A DNA stretch of 64,000 nucleotides from Saccopteryx bilineata (GCF_036850765.1 NC_089493.1:218300744-218364743), one strand, 5' to 3'; positions 1-11,399 are shown, numbered from the stretch's first letter. Made by a program: numbers and translations. Notes: generated by a model not told the origin, from the sequence alone.

Positions 1-659
1 CCTTTTATTTCTCCATCTTGTCTGATTGCTGTGGCTAGGACTTCCAGAACTATGTTGAATAAGAGTGGTGAAAGGGGGCACCCCTGCCTTGTTCCTGTTC
101 TTAAGGGGATTGTTTTTAATTTTCCTCATTGAGTATTATGTTGGCTGTGAGTTTGTCATAGGTGGCCTTTATTATAGTGAAATATGTTCCCTGTATTCCT
201 CCTTTGCTGAGAGTTTTGTCCATCAAAATCTGGTTTATATATTTAGGTGCTCCTATATCAGGTACATAAATATTTACATGGTTATATCCTCCTGTTGGGT
301 TGCTTCCTTTATTATTATGTAGTGACCTTCTTTATCCCTTATTCTAGCCTTTGTTTTAAAGGCTATTTTCTCAGATATAAGTATTGCTACCTCAGCTTTT
401 TTTTTTTTTTCATTTCCATTTGCATGAAATACTTTTTTCCATCCCTTCACTTTCAGTCTATGTATATCTTTTGTTCTGAGGTGGGTCTCTTGTAGACAGC
501 ATATGGATACAGTATGGATACTGTTTTCTTATCCATGCAGCTACCCTATGTCTTTTGATTGAAGCATTTAATCCATTAACATTTAAGGTTATTATTGATA
601 TGTCCTTTATGTTGCCATTTTTTTCTTTAACCTACAATCCTCTTTCTCTTGATTTCTTT
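1..659 (-). mobile_element. Older L1 fragment, 3'-proximal half of an interrupted copy
   Basis: Antisense L1 ORF2 sequence running from reverse-transcriptase territory back through the endonuclease region towards the ORF1/ORF2 junction, with internal deletion. Several stretches repeat nearly verbatim in the younger L1 (for example the blocks near 60-110 and 2730-2790, and 470-600 and 5010-5120). The copy is cut at 659 by insertion of the younger L1 and resumes at 7441. The frames are broken throughout. Confidence 0.85.
645..659. repeat. Target-site duplication, left copy, of the full-length L1
   Basis: TCTCTTGATTTCTTT occurs here and again at 7441-7455. The pair brackets a complete antisense L1, so it is the duplication made at insertion of that element into the older L1. 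Confidence 0.85.
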
Positions 660-2865
660 TATTTTAAATTAATTTTAATGGGGAGACATTGATAAATCAG
701 GGTACATATGTTCAAAGAAAACATCTCTAGGTTATTTTGACATTTGATTATGCAGCATTCCCATCACCCAAAGTCCAATTGTCTTCCATCACCTTCTAAC
801 TGGTTTTCTTTGTGCCCTCCCCTCCCCCAACCCCCTTCCTCTCATCCCCTCACCACATAACCCCCACACTCTTGTCCATGTCTCTCTCATTTTTATGTCC
901 CACCTATGTATGGAATCATATAGTTCTTAGTTTTTTCTGATTTACTTATTTTGCTCAGTATAATGTTATAAGGTCCATTCATGTTGTTGTAAATGATCCG
1001 ATGTCATCATTTCTTATGGCTGAGTAGTATTCCATAGTATATATGTACCAAAGCTTTTTAATCCACTCATCCACTGACGGACACGGGCTGTTTCCAGATC
1101 TTTGCTATTGTGAACAATGCTACAATAAACATGGGGGTGCATTTCTTCTTTTCAAACAGTGCTATGGTGTTCTTGGGGTATATTCCTAAAAGTGGGATAG
1201 CTGGGTCAAGAGGCAGTTCAATTTTTAATTTTTTGAGGAATCTCCATACTGTTTTCCACAGTGGCTGCACCAGTCTGCATTCCCACCAGCAGTGCAGGAG
1301 GGGTCCCTTTTCTCCACATCCTCACCAGCACTTATTCTTTGTTGTTTTGTTGACGAGCACCATTCTGACCAGTGTGAGGTGATATCTCATTGTGGTTTTA
1401 ATTTGCATTTCTCTAATGATTAGTGATGTTGAGCATTCTTTCATATGCCTATTGGCCATCTGTATGTCCTCTTTGAAAAAGTGTCTATTCATTTCTTTCA
1501 CCTATTTTTTGATTGGATTGTTTGTCTTCTTGGTATTGAGTTTTACAAGTTTTTTATAAATTTTGTTTATTAACCCCTTATCAGACATATTGTCAAATAT
1601 ATTCTCCCATTGTGTAGTTTGTCTTTTTATTCTGTTCTTATTGTCTTTAGCTGTGCAGAAGCTTTTTAATTTAATATAGTCCCATTTGTTTATCCTGTCA
1701 TTTATTTCACTTGCCCATGGAGATAAATCGGCAAATATATTGCTGCGAGAGATGTCGGAGAGCTAACTGCCTATATTTTCTTCTAAGATGCTTATGGTTT
1801 CATGGCTTACATTTAAGTCTTTTATCCATTTTGAGTTTATTTTTGTGAATGGTGTAAGTTGGTGGTCTAGTTTCACTTTTTTGCAAGTAGCTGTCCAATT
1901 TTCCCAACACCATTTATTAAAGAGACTGTCTTTACTCCATTGTATGCTCTTGCCTCCTTTGTCAAATATCAGTTGTCCACAGAGCTGTGGGTTTATTTCT
2001 GGGTTCTCTGTTCTGTTCCATTGATCTATATACCTGTTCTTATGCCAGTACCAGGCTGTTTTGAGTACAATGGCCTTGTAGTAGAATTTGATATCCGGAA
2101 ATGTGATACCTCCCACTTTATTCTTCCTTTTCAAGATTGCTGAGACTATTTGTGTTCTCTTTTGGTTCCATATAAATTTTTGGAATATGTGATCTATATC
2201 TTTGAAGTATGTCGTAGGTATTTTAATTGGTATTGCATTGAATTTATGAATTGCTTTGGGTAATATAAACATTTTAATGATGTTTATTCTTCCTAACCAT
2301 GAGCACGATATATGCTTCCACTTGTTTGTATCTTCCCTGATTTCTTTTATCAATGCTTTGTAATTTCCTGAGTACAAGTCTTTAATCTCCCTGGTTAAAT
2401 TTATTCCTAGGTACTTTATGTTTTTGGTTGCAATGGTAAAAGGGATTGCTTCCTTAATTTATCTTTCTGAGAGTTCATTGTTAATGTATAAAAATAGCTT
2501 TGATTTCTGAGTATTAATTTTTTATCCTGCCACCTTGCTGAATTCATTTATCATGTCTAGTAGTTTTTTGACTGAGACTTTAGGGTTTTCTATATACAAT
2601 ATCATATCATCTGCAAATAATGATAGTTTTACTTCTTTTTTCCAACTTCGATGCCTTTTTTTCTTTTTCTTTTTTCTTTTTTTTTTTCTTTTTCTTATCT
2701 GATTGCTGTGGTTAGGACTTCCAGAACTATGTTGAATAAGAGTGGTGAAAGGAGACACCCCTGCCTTGTTACTGATCTTAAGGGGATTGCTTTTAATTTC
2801 TGCCCATTGAGTATGATTTTGGCCGTGGGTTTGTAATAGATGGCCTTTATCATGTTGAGGTATGT

Positions 2866-2880
2866 TCCCTGTATTCCCAT
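2866..2880. repeat. Target-site duplication of the SINE in L1 ORF2, left copy
   Basis: TCCCTGTATTCCCAT occurs at 2866-2880 and again at 3275-3289, on either side of the SINE. Removing the SINE and one copy restores continuous L1 sequence. Confidence 0.9.
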
Positions 2881-3274
2881 TTTTTTTTTTTTTCATTTTT
2901 CTGAAGCTGGAAACAGGGAAAGACAGTCAGACAGACTCCCGCATGTGCCCGACCGGATCCACCCGGCATGCCCACCATGGGGCGGCGCTCTGCCCACCAG
3001 GGGGCGATGCTCTGCCCATCCTGGGTGTCGCCATGTTGCGACCAGAGCCACTCTAGCGCCTGGGGCAGAGGCCACAGAGCCATCCCCAGCGCCCGGGCCA
3101 TCTTTGCTCCAATGGAGCCTTGGCTGCGGGAGGGGAAGTGAGAGACAGAGAGGAAAGCGCGGCAGAGGGGTGGAGAAGCAAATGAGCGCTTCTCCTGTGT
3201 GCCCTGGCCGGGAATCGAACCCGGGTCCTCCGCACGCTAGGCCGACGCTCTACCGCTGAGCCAACCGGCCAGGG
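2881..3274 (-). mobile_element. Long tRNA-headed SINE (Rhin-1-like, type A)
   Basis: Antisense copy with the poly-T of its tail at 2881 and its tRNA-like head at 3183-3274. On the minus strand the head reads CCCTGGCCGGTTGGCTCAGC, with an A-box (TGGCTCAGCGG) and a B-box (GGTTCGATTCC). Its two ends can pair as a 7-bp acceptor-like stem, CCCTGGC with GCCAGGG. It is the best preserved type A copy in the window. It carries a short internal duplication at 2972-3006 that the copy at 52578 lacks. The 15-bp target duplication is exact, so it is younger than the L1 it sits in. Confidence 0.9.
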
Positions 3275-5147
3275 TCCCTGTATTCCCATTTTGCTGAGAG
3301 TTTTGATCATGAATGGGTGCTGGATTTTATCAAATGCTTTCTGTGCATCTATTGAAATTATCATGTGGTTTTTCTCCTTACTTTTGTTTATGTCCTGAAT
3401 CACATTGATTGATTTGCGAATATTGTACCAGCCTTGCCTCCCAAGAATAAATCCCACTTGATCATGATGTATGATTTTTTTTTTATATATTGCTGGATCC
3501 GGTTTGCTAATATTTTGTTGAGGATTTTAGCATCTAAATTCATCACGGATATTGGCCTATAATTTTCTTTCTTTGTGTTGTCTTTCCCTGGTTTTGGAAT
3601 CAGAATTATGCTCACCTCATAAAAGGAGCTTGTAAGTCTTCCTTCCTCTTGAAATTTTTGAAATAGCTTGAGAAGGATAGGAGTTAGTTCTCCTTTGAAT
3701 ATTTGATAGAATTTACTTGTGAAGCCATCGGGCCCAGGACTTTTCCTTTTTGGGAGTTTTTTGATAACTGTTTCAATCTCATTTGTTGTAATTGGTCTGT
3801 TTAGGTTTTCTGATTCTTCCAGATTAATTTTTGGAAGATTATATGTTTCAAGGAATTTGTCCATTTCATCTAGATTGTCTAGTTTTTTTTTTGGCATTCA
3901 GTTCTTCATAGTATTTTCTTACAATATTTTGTATTTCTGTTGTATCAGTTATTATTTATCCACTCTCCTTTCTAATTTTATTTATATGAGTCCTCTCTCT
4001 TTTTTTCTTGGTGAGTCTGATTAAAGATTCATCAATCTTGTTTACCTTTTCAAAGAACCAGCTCCTGGTTTCATTGATCCTCTGTATTGTGTCTTTAGCC
4101 TCTATGTCATTTATTGCTGCTCTAATCTTTATTATTTCCTTCCTTTTACTAGCTCTGGGCTTTACTTGCTGTTCTTTATCTAGTTCTTTTAGATGCAGGG
4201 TCAAGTTGTTTATTTGAGCTTTTTCTAGCTTCTTGAGGTATGCCTGTAATGCTATGAACTTCCCTCTCAGGATTGCTTTTGCTGGGTCCCAAAATTCTCA
4301 GTTGATGTATACTCCTTATCATTCGTTTCTAGGAATTTTTTAATTTCTTCTTTGATCTCAATGTTAACCCATTCATTATTTAATAACATGCTATTTAGTT
4401 TCAAAGTGTTTGAGTATATTTCAGTTTTTCTGTGGTGGTTGATTTCTAGTTTCATGCCATTGTGATCAGAGAAAGTGCTCGATATGATTTCAATCTTCTT
4501 AAATTTGTTGAGACTGCTTTTGTGCCCTAACATGTGGTCTATCCTAGAGAATGTACCATGAGCACTTGAAAAGAATGTATATTCTGCTGCTGTAGGGTGA
4601 AAGGTTCTGAAAATATCTATTAAATCGAGTTGAACTAGTATGTCCTTTAAGTCTGCTGTTTCTTTGTTAATTTTCTTTCTTGAGGATCTATCTAGTGATG
4701 TTAGTGGGGTATTGAAATCCCCTACTATTATAGTATTGCTGTTGATCTCGCCCTTTATATCCATCAAAGTCTGTTTTATATATTTGGGTGCTCCTATATT
4801 AGGTGCGTAGATATTTATAATGGTTATATCTTCCTGTTGGATTGCTCCCTTTATCATTATGTAGTGACCTTCTTTATCCCTTACTATAGTCTTTGTTTTA
4901 AAGTCCATTTTGTCTGATATAAGTATTGCTACTCCAGCTTTTTTTTTATTTCCATTTGCGTGAAATATTTTTTCCATCCTTTTATCTTTAGTCTATGTAT
5001 ATCTTTTGTTTAAGGTGTGTCTCTTGTAGACAGCATATGTATGGGTCCTGTTTTCTTATCCACGCAGCTACCCTATGTCTTTTGATCAGATCATTTAGTC
5101 CATTTACATTTAAGGTTATTATTTATATGTAATTGTTTATTGCTATT

Positions 5148-5962
5148 TTATTCTTTAAAACTGTATTCCTGTTTTGCTGTATTCTTTTTCTCCTTTGATC
5201 TGTTCACAACAGACCCCTTAGCATTTCTTGCAGCCTTGGTTTGGTTATAGTGAATTCCTTGAGGGGTTTTTTTTTCTGGGAAGCTTTTTATTTCTCCTTC
5301 AATTTTAAATGATAGCCTTGCTGGATAAAGTAGTCTTGGTTGTAGGTTCTTGTTCTGCATTACTTTGAATATTTTTTGCCATTTCCTTCTGGCCTCAAGT
5401 GTTTCTTTTGAGAAGTCGGAAGTCATCCGTATGGGGGCTCCTTTGTAGGTGATAGTCTTTATTTCTCTAGCAGCTTTTAATATTTTCTTTTTATCACTTA
5501 GCTTTGGTATTTTAATTATGGTGTGTCTTGGGTGTAGATTTTTTTGGGTTTCTTTTTAATTGAGTTCTCTGTGCTTCTTGAACTTGTGAGATGTTTTCCT
5601 GCCTTAATTGAGGGATGTTTTCAGCTATGATATATTTGAACAAAGTCTCTCATTCTGCTTTTAATTCCTTCCATTGTGTTCTTCATTTCTGATATTATAT
5701 TTGTCATTTCTGTCTGATTCTTTTTTATTATTTCAATGTCCTTTTTTATATTTGCAATCTCTTTATTTAGGTGTTCATAATGACCATCTATTGTTTTTCT
5801 AATATCTTTGAGCATCCTAACAATCATTATTTTAAACTTTGCATCTGGTAATTTGGTTATATCTGACTCATTCATGTCCTTTTCTGTGGATTTCTCTTGA
5901 TTCATTTGTGTTGCACGTCTCTGCTTTTTCATTTTGTGTGTGTAAAAGAAGGTTTTGGCCAC
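5148..5962 (-). pseudogene. L1 ORF1 remnant with internal deletion
   Basis: ORF1p is the L1 RNA-binding chaperone. The minus strand from 5962 encodes a lysine- and glutamate-rich N-terminal half with heptad-like coiled-coil sequence (the part reading KEIANIKKDIEIIKKNQTEM). At 5426-5148 it encodes the typical C-terminal domain, with TLEARRKWQKIFKVM and LLYPARLSFKIEGEIKSFP. The two halves are in different open segments. Compared with the neighbouring older L1 at 7829-8068, about 180 bp is missing between roughly 5629 and 5688, so the product would be shortened even without the stops. No function is expected. Confidence 0.8.
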
Positions 5963-7440
5963 TGGAGTCCACTGGGTATCGCCTCTGTGTTCCCTAGGTG
6001 TGGTCTGTCTGCAGGCCTGCCACCCCCTCTGCTGTTTCTGCCTAGGGTGTTTGGGTACAGGCGTTGCCGGTGCCTGCCCACTGGGGCTGTTGCTGTGGTT
6101 TCCGCCTCTCCTTCACGGGAGTGGCTGTGATCATGTGCTCTGGTATACAAGCCTCGTTTGCCTTGGCCTTCACCCCGCCTCTGCGGGTGGCGTTATGCTC
6201 AGCCCTGAGGGCAGGGGTAAGCACCTTTGCTCAGCTGTGGGTCTCCACTTGATTCTGGGCTTTCGCCCTACCCTTGCAGGAGGAGCCTGCTCATGGGACG
6301 GCTGCAAGCCTTGGCTCCACAGGCCAGGCGGGACTGCATGCCCATGCTCAGTAGTGGGACTCTGCCTGTTCTGGGCTTTTGGCTCCCCTCGCCCACCGTT
6401 GGAGGAGCCGGCTCCCAAGTCAGGCCACAAGCCTCGTTCCCATGGGCGGGGCAATGCTGTGCTCCTGCGCCCTTGCTCAAGGGTGGGTCTCTGCCCCTTC
6501 CGGGGCTCCTGCCCTTCCCCTGCAGGCTGGATTACAGGTGGTCCAAAGTTGGGCTTGACCACTTTTGCAGGTCCCCTGCTCCCCAGCCAGACAAGACTGA
6601 GCACACACCTGGGCCTCAGTAGTGGCCAGCCAGCTTCTGCCCTTGCTGACAGAACCGTGTTTCCGCATCCCGCTGCCGCCCGCTCTCAGGCGAGCCCTCA
6701 GCCGTGTGGGTGGGGGTGCTGCAGCTCAGACCCTAACACTCACTACTGTATTCCTGAAAGCTCCCTCCTTGTAAGTGACTCTGCTCTGAGTGCCGCGGGA
6801 GAGCTTGTTTGGCTGGTGTCCTTCCCTTTGCTGGTATTGCTGTTTCTAGGGGAAATATTCACTTCAGATTTGGGGAGTGACTCGTCCCAGGGGTTAGGGT
6901 GGCTTCTCTCAAAATGTTTCTCCCTGTGCCTTCTAGATTACACTCTTCCTGGTACTTCAGTCCTCTCCTCTCTCCCCATCCCCTGGATCCCCAGGTTAGT
7001 GGTTGTGAGAGAGGTTTTCTGCGCGGTCCCTTTAAGAAGAGTCCTGGGTCTGAGAAATCAGTCTCTTTCTCACAAACGGTATCCTGACTTGTTTCCAGCT
7101 AAATACTGTCTATATGCATCTTCTAGGCTCTGGGGCTGCAGGCTGGGGCTTTGTTCTTGGGACTCAGGACCCTCCCCTCTCTGCTAAACTCACTTCTCAC
7201 CACGCAAGTCTCTTCTGGCTGCCATTCGCTCCAGGGAGCTGGGCAGCCCTCTCCGCGTTTCTGCTTTTCCTACCAGTCTCAGTGTGCCTTCTTCAGTCTT
7301 CTTTGGTTGAAGAGTCCTCTTAGTTTAGTCCAAAGTTGGTTTTTCCAGATGATGGTTCTTAAAATTAGTTTGTAGTCCACTTTGGTTCTGGGAGGTGGAA
7401 GTTGGTACATCTGCCTACTCCATCACCATCTTGTCTCTCC
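5963..7440 (-). promoter_or_regulatory. L1 5'UTR and internal promoter region
   Basis: A GC-rich block of about 1.5 kb between ORF1 and the 5' end of the L1, clearly richer in G and C than anything around it. In L1s this region holds the internal RNA polymerase II promoter. The opposite (+) strand contains a long open frame (5955-7187, first ATG at 6195), which I treat as incidental in the feature list and discuss as a finding. Confidence 0.7.
7426..7433 (-). promoter_or_regulatory. YY1-like site at the L1 5' end
   Basis: The minus strand reads CAAGATGG starting 7 nt after the element's first base. In human L1 a YY1 site of the form CAAGATGGC sits about 12 nt from the 5' end and fixes the transcription start. 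The position and core fit. Binding is inferred. Confidence 0.5.
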
Positions 7441-9035
7441 TCTCTTGATTTCTTTGAGTCTTATTTTCTTTTTGTCTGAGAAGCTTTTTATTTCTCCTTC
7501 AATTTAAAATGATAGCCTTGCTGAATAATGTAGTCTTGGTTGTTGATTCTTGTTTTGCATCACTTTGAATATTTCTTGTCAATCCATTCAGGCCTTGGGT
7601 GTTTCTTTTGAGAAGTCAGATATCATCCTTATGGGGGCTCCTCTGTAGGTAATTAACTGCTTTTCTCTTGCAGCTTTTAGTATTCTTTCTTTGTCTCTTA
7701 ACTTTAATACTTTAATTATGATGTGTCTTGCTGTAGGCCTCCTTGGGTTCCTCTTTAATGGAACTCTCTATGCTTCTTGAACTTGTGTGACTTTTTCTTT
7801 CATCAATTTAGGAAAATTTTCAGCTATGATTTTTTCAAGCAGGTTGTCTATACCTTGTTTGTTCTCTTCTTTTTCCTGAACCCCTATAATATGGATGTTG
7901 TTTCTCTTCATGTTGTCAGAGCTCTCTTAGGATCTCCTCAGTCTTTTTGAACCTCTTTTCTTTTTGCTGCGTTGCTCCTGTGCTTTCATTTATCTTGTCC
8001 TCTAAATTGCTGATTCAGTCCTCCGCTTCATCCAGCCTGTTGTTGATTCCTTCTAGAGCAGTCTTTATTTCTGATATTGTATTTGTCATTTCTGACTGCT
8101 TCTCTTTTATGATTTCAATGTCCTTTTTTGATGCTTGCTATCTCTTTATTTAGGTTATGACCATCCATTGTTGTCCTAAGATCTTTGAGCATCCTAAAAA
8201 TCATTATTTTAAACTCTGCATCTGGTAGTTTGGTTACTTCCATTTCATTTAGTTTTTTTTTCTGGGGATTTATTTTGTTGATTCATTCGGGTTACATTTC
8301 TTTGATTAGGTTGCACTGTCTGACTCTGAAATTTGTTGTGGTGTCTTTATGATGAAGATGGGCTTGGTGGTTCTGACCTCCAGACCATCTATTTTTCTTG
8401 CTCTAGAAATGCTTCTTGAGGGTAGTACTTTCCCTCCTGTTGTGAGTATTGAATGTAATTGGTCCTTTCATGGGTGAAATTATCCCTTTAGGCTGGCTGG
8501 CTCTAAGGGTCAACTTTGATCATGTGTATTACACACTGTGCAATGTCTGTCCCGCTAGGCATATTTATTCTCCACAGTGTCTGGTGCCTGCTGGACTCCT
8601 CCTTTGGGTGTGCTGCTTGTGTAGCTAGGGTTGGTGCTACCTGCCCCCCAGTAATGGTTGTATTGGTTCTAGGTTTTCTTCATTGGCATCAGCCGTTCTT
8701 TGTAACTTGCTGTAGGCTACCTGTCTGGAGTTACTTCTCTGTTCACTGTTTGTGTCTAAGTTTTCTGTGCCTAGGTAGTGTGGAAGTGGCCAATCTATGT
8801 ATAAGGATCAGCTTCTTCCTACTTAGAGATGACAGCAGCTTCATATAAGCCTCAAGCTCCATAAGATTTGCCTCCATTTTTCAGCTGCTCTAGCTCATCT
8901 TGCAGCTGCCTGGTCTTCTGACAGAGCCTTCTGTAGAAAGACTGTAGAAAGACTGGCCTCAGACAACCAACCCCTCTACAGGTTGCTAGCTTGGGTAGGG
9001 CAGCTGAGGTTGATACCCATGATTTTTTAAAGAAA
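7441..9035 (-). mobile_element. Older L1, 5' half (ORF1 and 5'UTR), after the nested insertion
   Basis: Begins with the right copy of the 15-bp target duplication (7441-7455). It continues the older antisense L1 through ORF1 (about 7480-8300, including sequence that the younger L1 has lost) into a 5'UTR-like segment ending around 9035. The 5' end is not sharply defined. The 5'UTR does not resemble that of the younger element, so the two belong to different L1 subfamilies. Confidence 0.75.
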
Positions 9036-9140
9036 GGTCCTTGAATACTATTTACCTTAAGTTAGGCAAAATAATACTTCATTTGAATTGGAGAGGGTCT
9101 ACTCTTACTTAATAAATGAATTTTATAACACTTCTAAATG

Positions 9141-9554
9141 CTGTTTTTATTTTTTGTTTTGTTTTTTTTAGCGAGGCAGGGGAACACACTAGGATAGACA
9201 GACAGGAAGGGAGAGAGAGATGAGAAGCATAAATTCATAGTTCTGGCACCTTATTTGTTCATTGATTGCTTTCTCATATGTACATTTACAGGATGGGGCA
9301 GGAAAGCTGTAGCTGAGCCAGTGACACCTTGATCAAGCCAGTGGCCTTAGGCTCAAGCCAGCAACCTTTGAGTTTAAGCCAGCGGCCATGGGGTCATGTC
9401 TTTGATCCCATGCTCAAGCTGGCAACCCCGCACTCAAGCTGGTGAGCCTACACTCAAGCTGGATGAGCCTGCGCTCAAGCTGGTAACCTTGGGGTTTCAA
9501 ACCTGGGTCCTCAGCATCCAATGCTTTATCCACTGTGCCACTGCTTAGCCAGGC
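9141..9554 (-). mobile_element. tRNA-headed SINE (type B), expanded core, antisense
   Basis: Antisense copy with a T-rich tail at the left and a decayed head at the right. It is flanked by an exact 14-bp duplication, AACACTTCTAAATG, at 9127-9140 and 9555-9568. The core holds extra CAAGCTGG-containing units of about 20 bp, making it longer than the roughly 350-bp standard copies. Confidence 0.85.
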
Positions 9555-9568
9555 AACACTTCTAAATG

Positions 9569-11399
9569 TTATTGAATGACAGATGATATGCTTCTAAGTT
9601 ACCCACTTTTTATGAAGAATCGCTGTAAAAATAAAAGGAAGGTTGTACAGGTGTGCCTTCCTTTGCACTGCTCATCTGAAGTGTGAAAAGTTAGAAAGTG
9701 TTTCTGAATCTGTGAGGATTCTGCTTCTTTGTTATTTTATTATATATAGTGTAGTAATAAGTTTATTCATGATAATTCTAATATTATTAATCATTTACAT
9801 TTTTCTGGGTCTTTTACAAAATTCACACTTGAGAAATTTAAGAATAGTCATGTCTGTAGTACCTTTTCAATATCATATTATGTCCCTATAAGATACTTTT
9901 GAGAAATCTAACTTTTTGTCATAGTCTTTGCTTCTTTTATTCAGAGCATCTCATTCATCATATTTTAAAGGTTTATTTTCTTTTTTCTTTCTAATAAGTC
10001 ACTTAGGTAGCCATTATAGGAAAAAAATTGCAAACGTTTTTTGTATCTACTTGAATCTTTTCCATTTGCAAAGGCTCAGTATTTTGAGGAAACATCCAAG
10101 AAAACACTGTCTATTTCCAAATACAAACTGGCCTCGGGTGAAGTGCTTGGATGTCTCTTGTAAGTGCCAGTATGACTTTATGTGTGTACAGTCTTTACTA
10201 AAATAAAACAACATGCTACAAATAAATAAAAATTGACAAATTTCTGTTGACTGTTAGTAGTTGACTATAGGTTCTAACTAGAACCCCTCCTCAGTTCTGG
10301 TCTTTACCCATGAACTACACTTCAAAATTAGATTATCAGAAAAATGTTAACATAATACATATGTGATCTGCAAATACAGGGGGTACCTTGAAGAGTGGGT
10401 GCCTCTGGATTATGCTGCAATTTTTTCTGGACTTGCTGTATTTAACATCTAAATTTCTTGTAGGTTTTAATAAGATGTGCTTGTAAAATCCTCAATTTGC
10501 TGTCTTTTTTGTGCTTTAGAATGTTGTTATTTACGTATAAATGATAAAAGCCACAGTGTTTTTGCAACTGGTAGGTTTCTCTTAGTACACTGTAATTTAG
10601 TACTTTAGTCTTTGGACAGAGTTCACAATGTTTGTTTTTTATGCCTCTAAATCATATAAATCAAACATTTTATTGGTTAAAGTAGAGTCAGAGAAACAGA
10701 AAGGTCATCTCTACAAAAACAAAACCACTTTTCACTAGTCCTTGATACTTAATTCCATCATGTGCTCTTCTCTTTGAAGCATGGGATGCACATTTTTAAT
10801 GCAAAAGCAAATATAAACCAAGTATAAAAGTTGGTTGAAATCTGACTGACTCACCAGATGGGTTCATTAATTAGTATGCATTAGCAATATCATGTACCTC
10901 CCTGATCCTGAGGCTCACTAGCACAGTCCCTGTCTCCTGCCTCTCCTTCTCCCCGAGAAAAAGAGGCTAGTCCTGCCACACTGTGCTCGTGGCCATGCCC
11001 TTTCCTCTGCCTGCCCTTGTGTATTTTTCAAGAATCCTCCCTGATGGCCACCTCTCCACCCCTGCATCTGTAGAAATCATTCCAGCCCTATTCTTTCCTT
11101 TATGCATTCTTCTTGTGAAGCGCTCTCCCTCTCAGTCTCTGCATTGAAAATTCTGAAATGTTACGCACCTCTCTCTAATGATATCCACACTTCTTGTAGT
11201 TCCCTTCTTGTAGTTCCCTTCCATTTGCAACAGTCAGCAGCCCTGGCCAAAACTTATTTTTCTTCTCCTCTGGATTATTATCTCTGTGACATGTTTTACC
11301 TTTTTTCCCCCTCCTTTCCTTAAACAGCTTGGGTAATTCTTGGTCACCAAAAGTATTTTTATCACTATCAGATTCCCACTGACTTTGATTTTGAATCAA
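9569..11399. other. Intron sequence without a recognised feature
   Basis: AT-rich sequence with no exon-like open frame flanked by good splice sites and no repeat family I can name. The only local structure is a 14-bp tandem duplication, CTTCTTGTAGTTCC, at 11190-11217. Confidence 0.5.

Larger units (their letters stand above)
890..5145 (-). pseudogene. L1 ORF2 remnant (endonuclease and reverse transcriptase), broken
   Basis: ORF2p normally supplies the endonuclease and reverse transcriptase for L1 and SINE retrotransposition. Reading the minus strand from about 5145, the apurinic-endonuclease-like domain is recognisable at 4977-4267 (IINIYAPN, VGDFNTPL and SDHNGMKLEI motifs). The RT domain follows at 3897-3400, with [14 protein letters not shown] and ILIPKPGKD. 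The catalytic FADD motif is encoded at 2606-2617, and the C-terminal cysteine-region side at 2377-1763 and 1270-1067. The frame is split into at least six pieces by stops and frameshifts and by a SINE at 2881-3274. T-rich expansion at 2655-2697 breaks it again. The start near 5145 is placed by homology to L1 layout, since no intact start is visible. Non-functional. Confidence 0.85.
660..7440 (-). mobile_element. Full-length LINE-1, antisense to the host gene
   Basis: A structurally complete L1 on the minus strand. Its 5' end is at 7440 and begins GGAGAGACAAGATGGTGATG, the usual L1 5'UTR opening. Then come a GC-rich 5'UTR (about 5963-7440), an ORF1 remnant (5148-5962), an ORF2 remnant (about 890-5145) and a 3'UTR ending at 660 with a decayed short A-tail. 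It is flanked by an exact 15-bp target duplication. Without the SINE inserted at 2881-3274 and its 15-bp duplication, it measures about 6.4 kb, normal for a mammalian L1. Both reading frames are interrupted by stops and frameshifts, so it cannot move by itself. Antisense orientation within an intron is typical of retained L1s. Confidence 0.9.

Noticed and set aside
2840..3259. Open frame of 139 codons on + and its overlapping partners
   Set aside because: These are translations of the type A SINE. The same peptides (PLPQVLEWLW, ARALGMA and so on) reappear wherever the SINE lies, including 52517-52961 and 61813-62151.
3183..3274. tRNA gene on the minus strand (A-box, B-box, acceptor-like stem)
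   Set aside because: It is the 5' head of a SINE with a target duplication. The same head recurs at 29436, 47415, 57217 and 61755 attached to the SINE body, and is not a functional tRNA.
5955..7187. A 410-codon protein-coding gene on +
   Set aside because: It overlaps the L1 5'UTR in antisense, begins without ATG for 80 codons, and lies in GC-rich sequence where stops are rare. Kept only as a finding.
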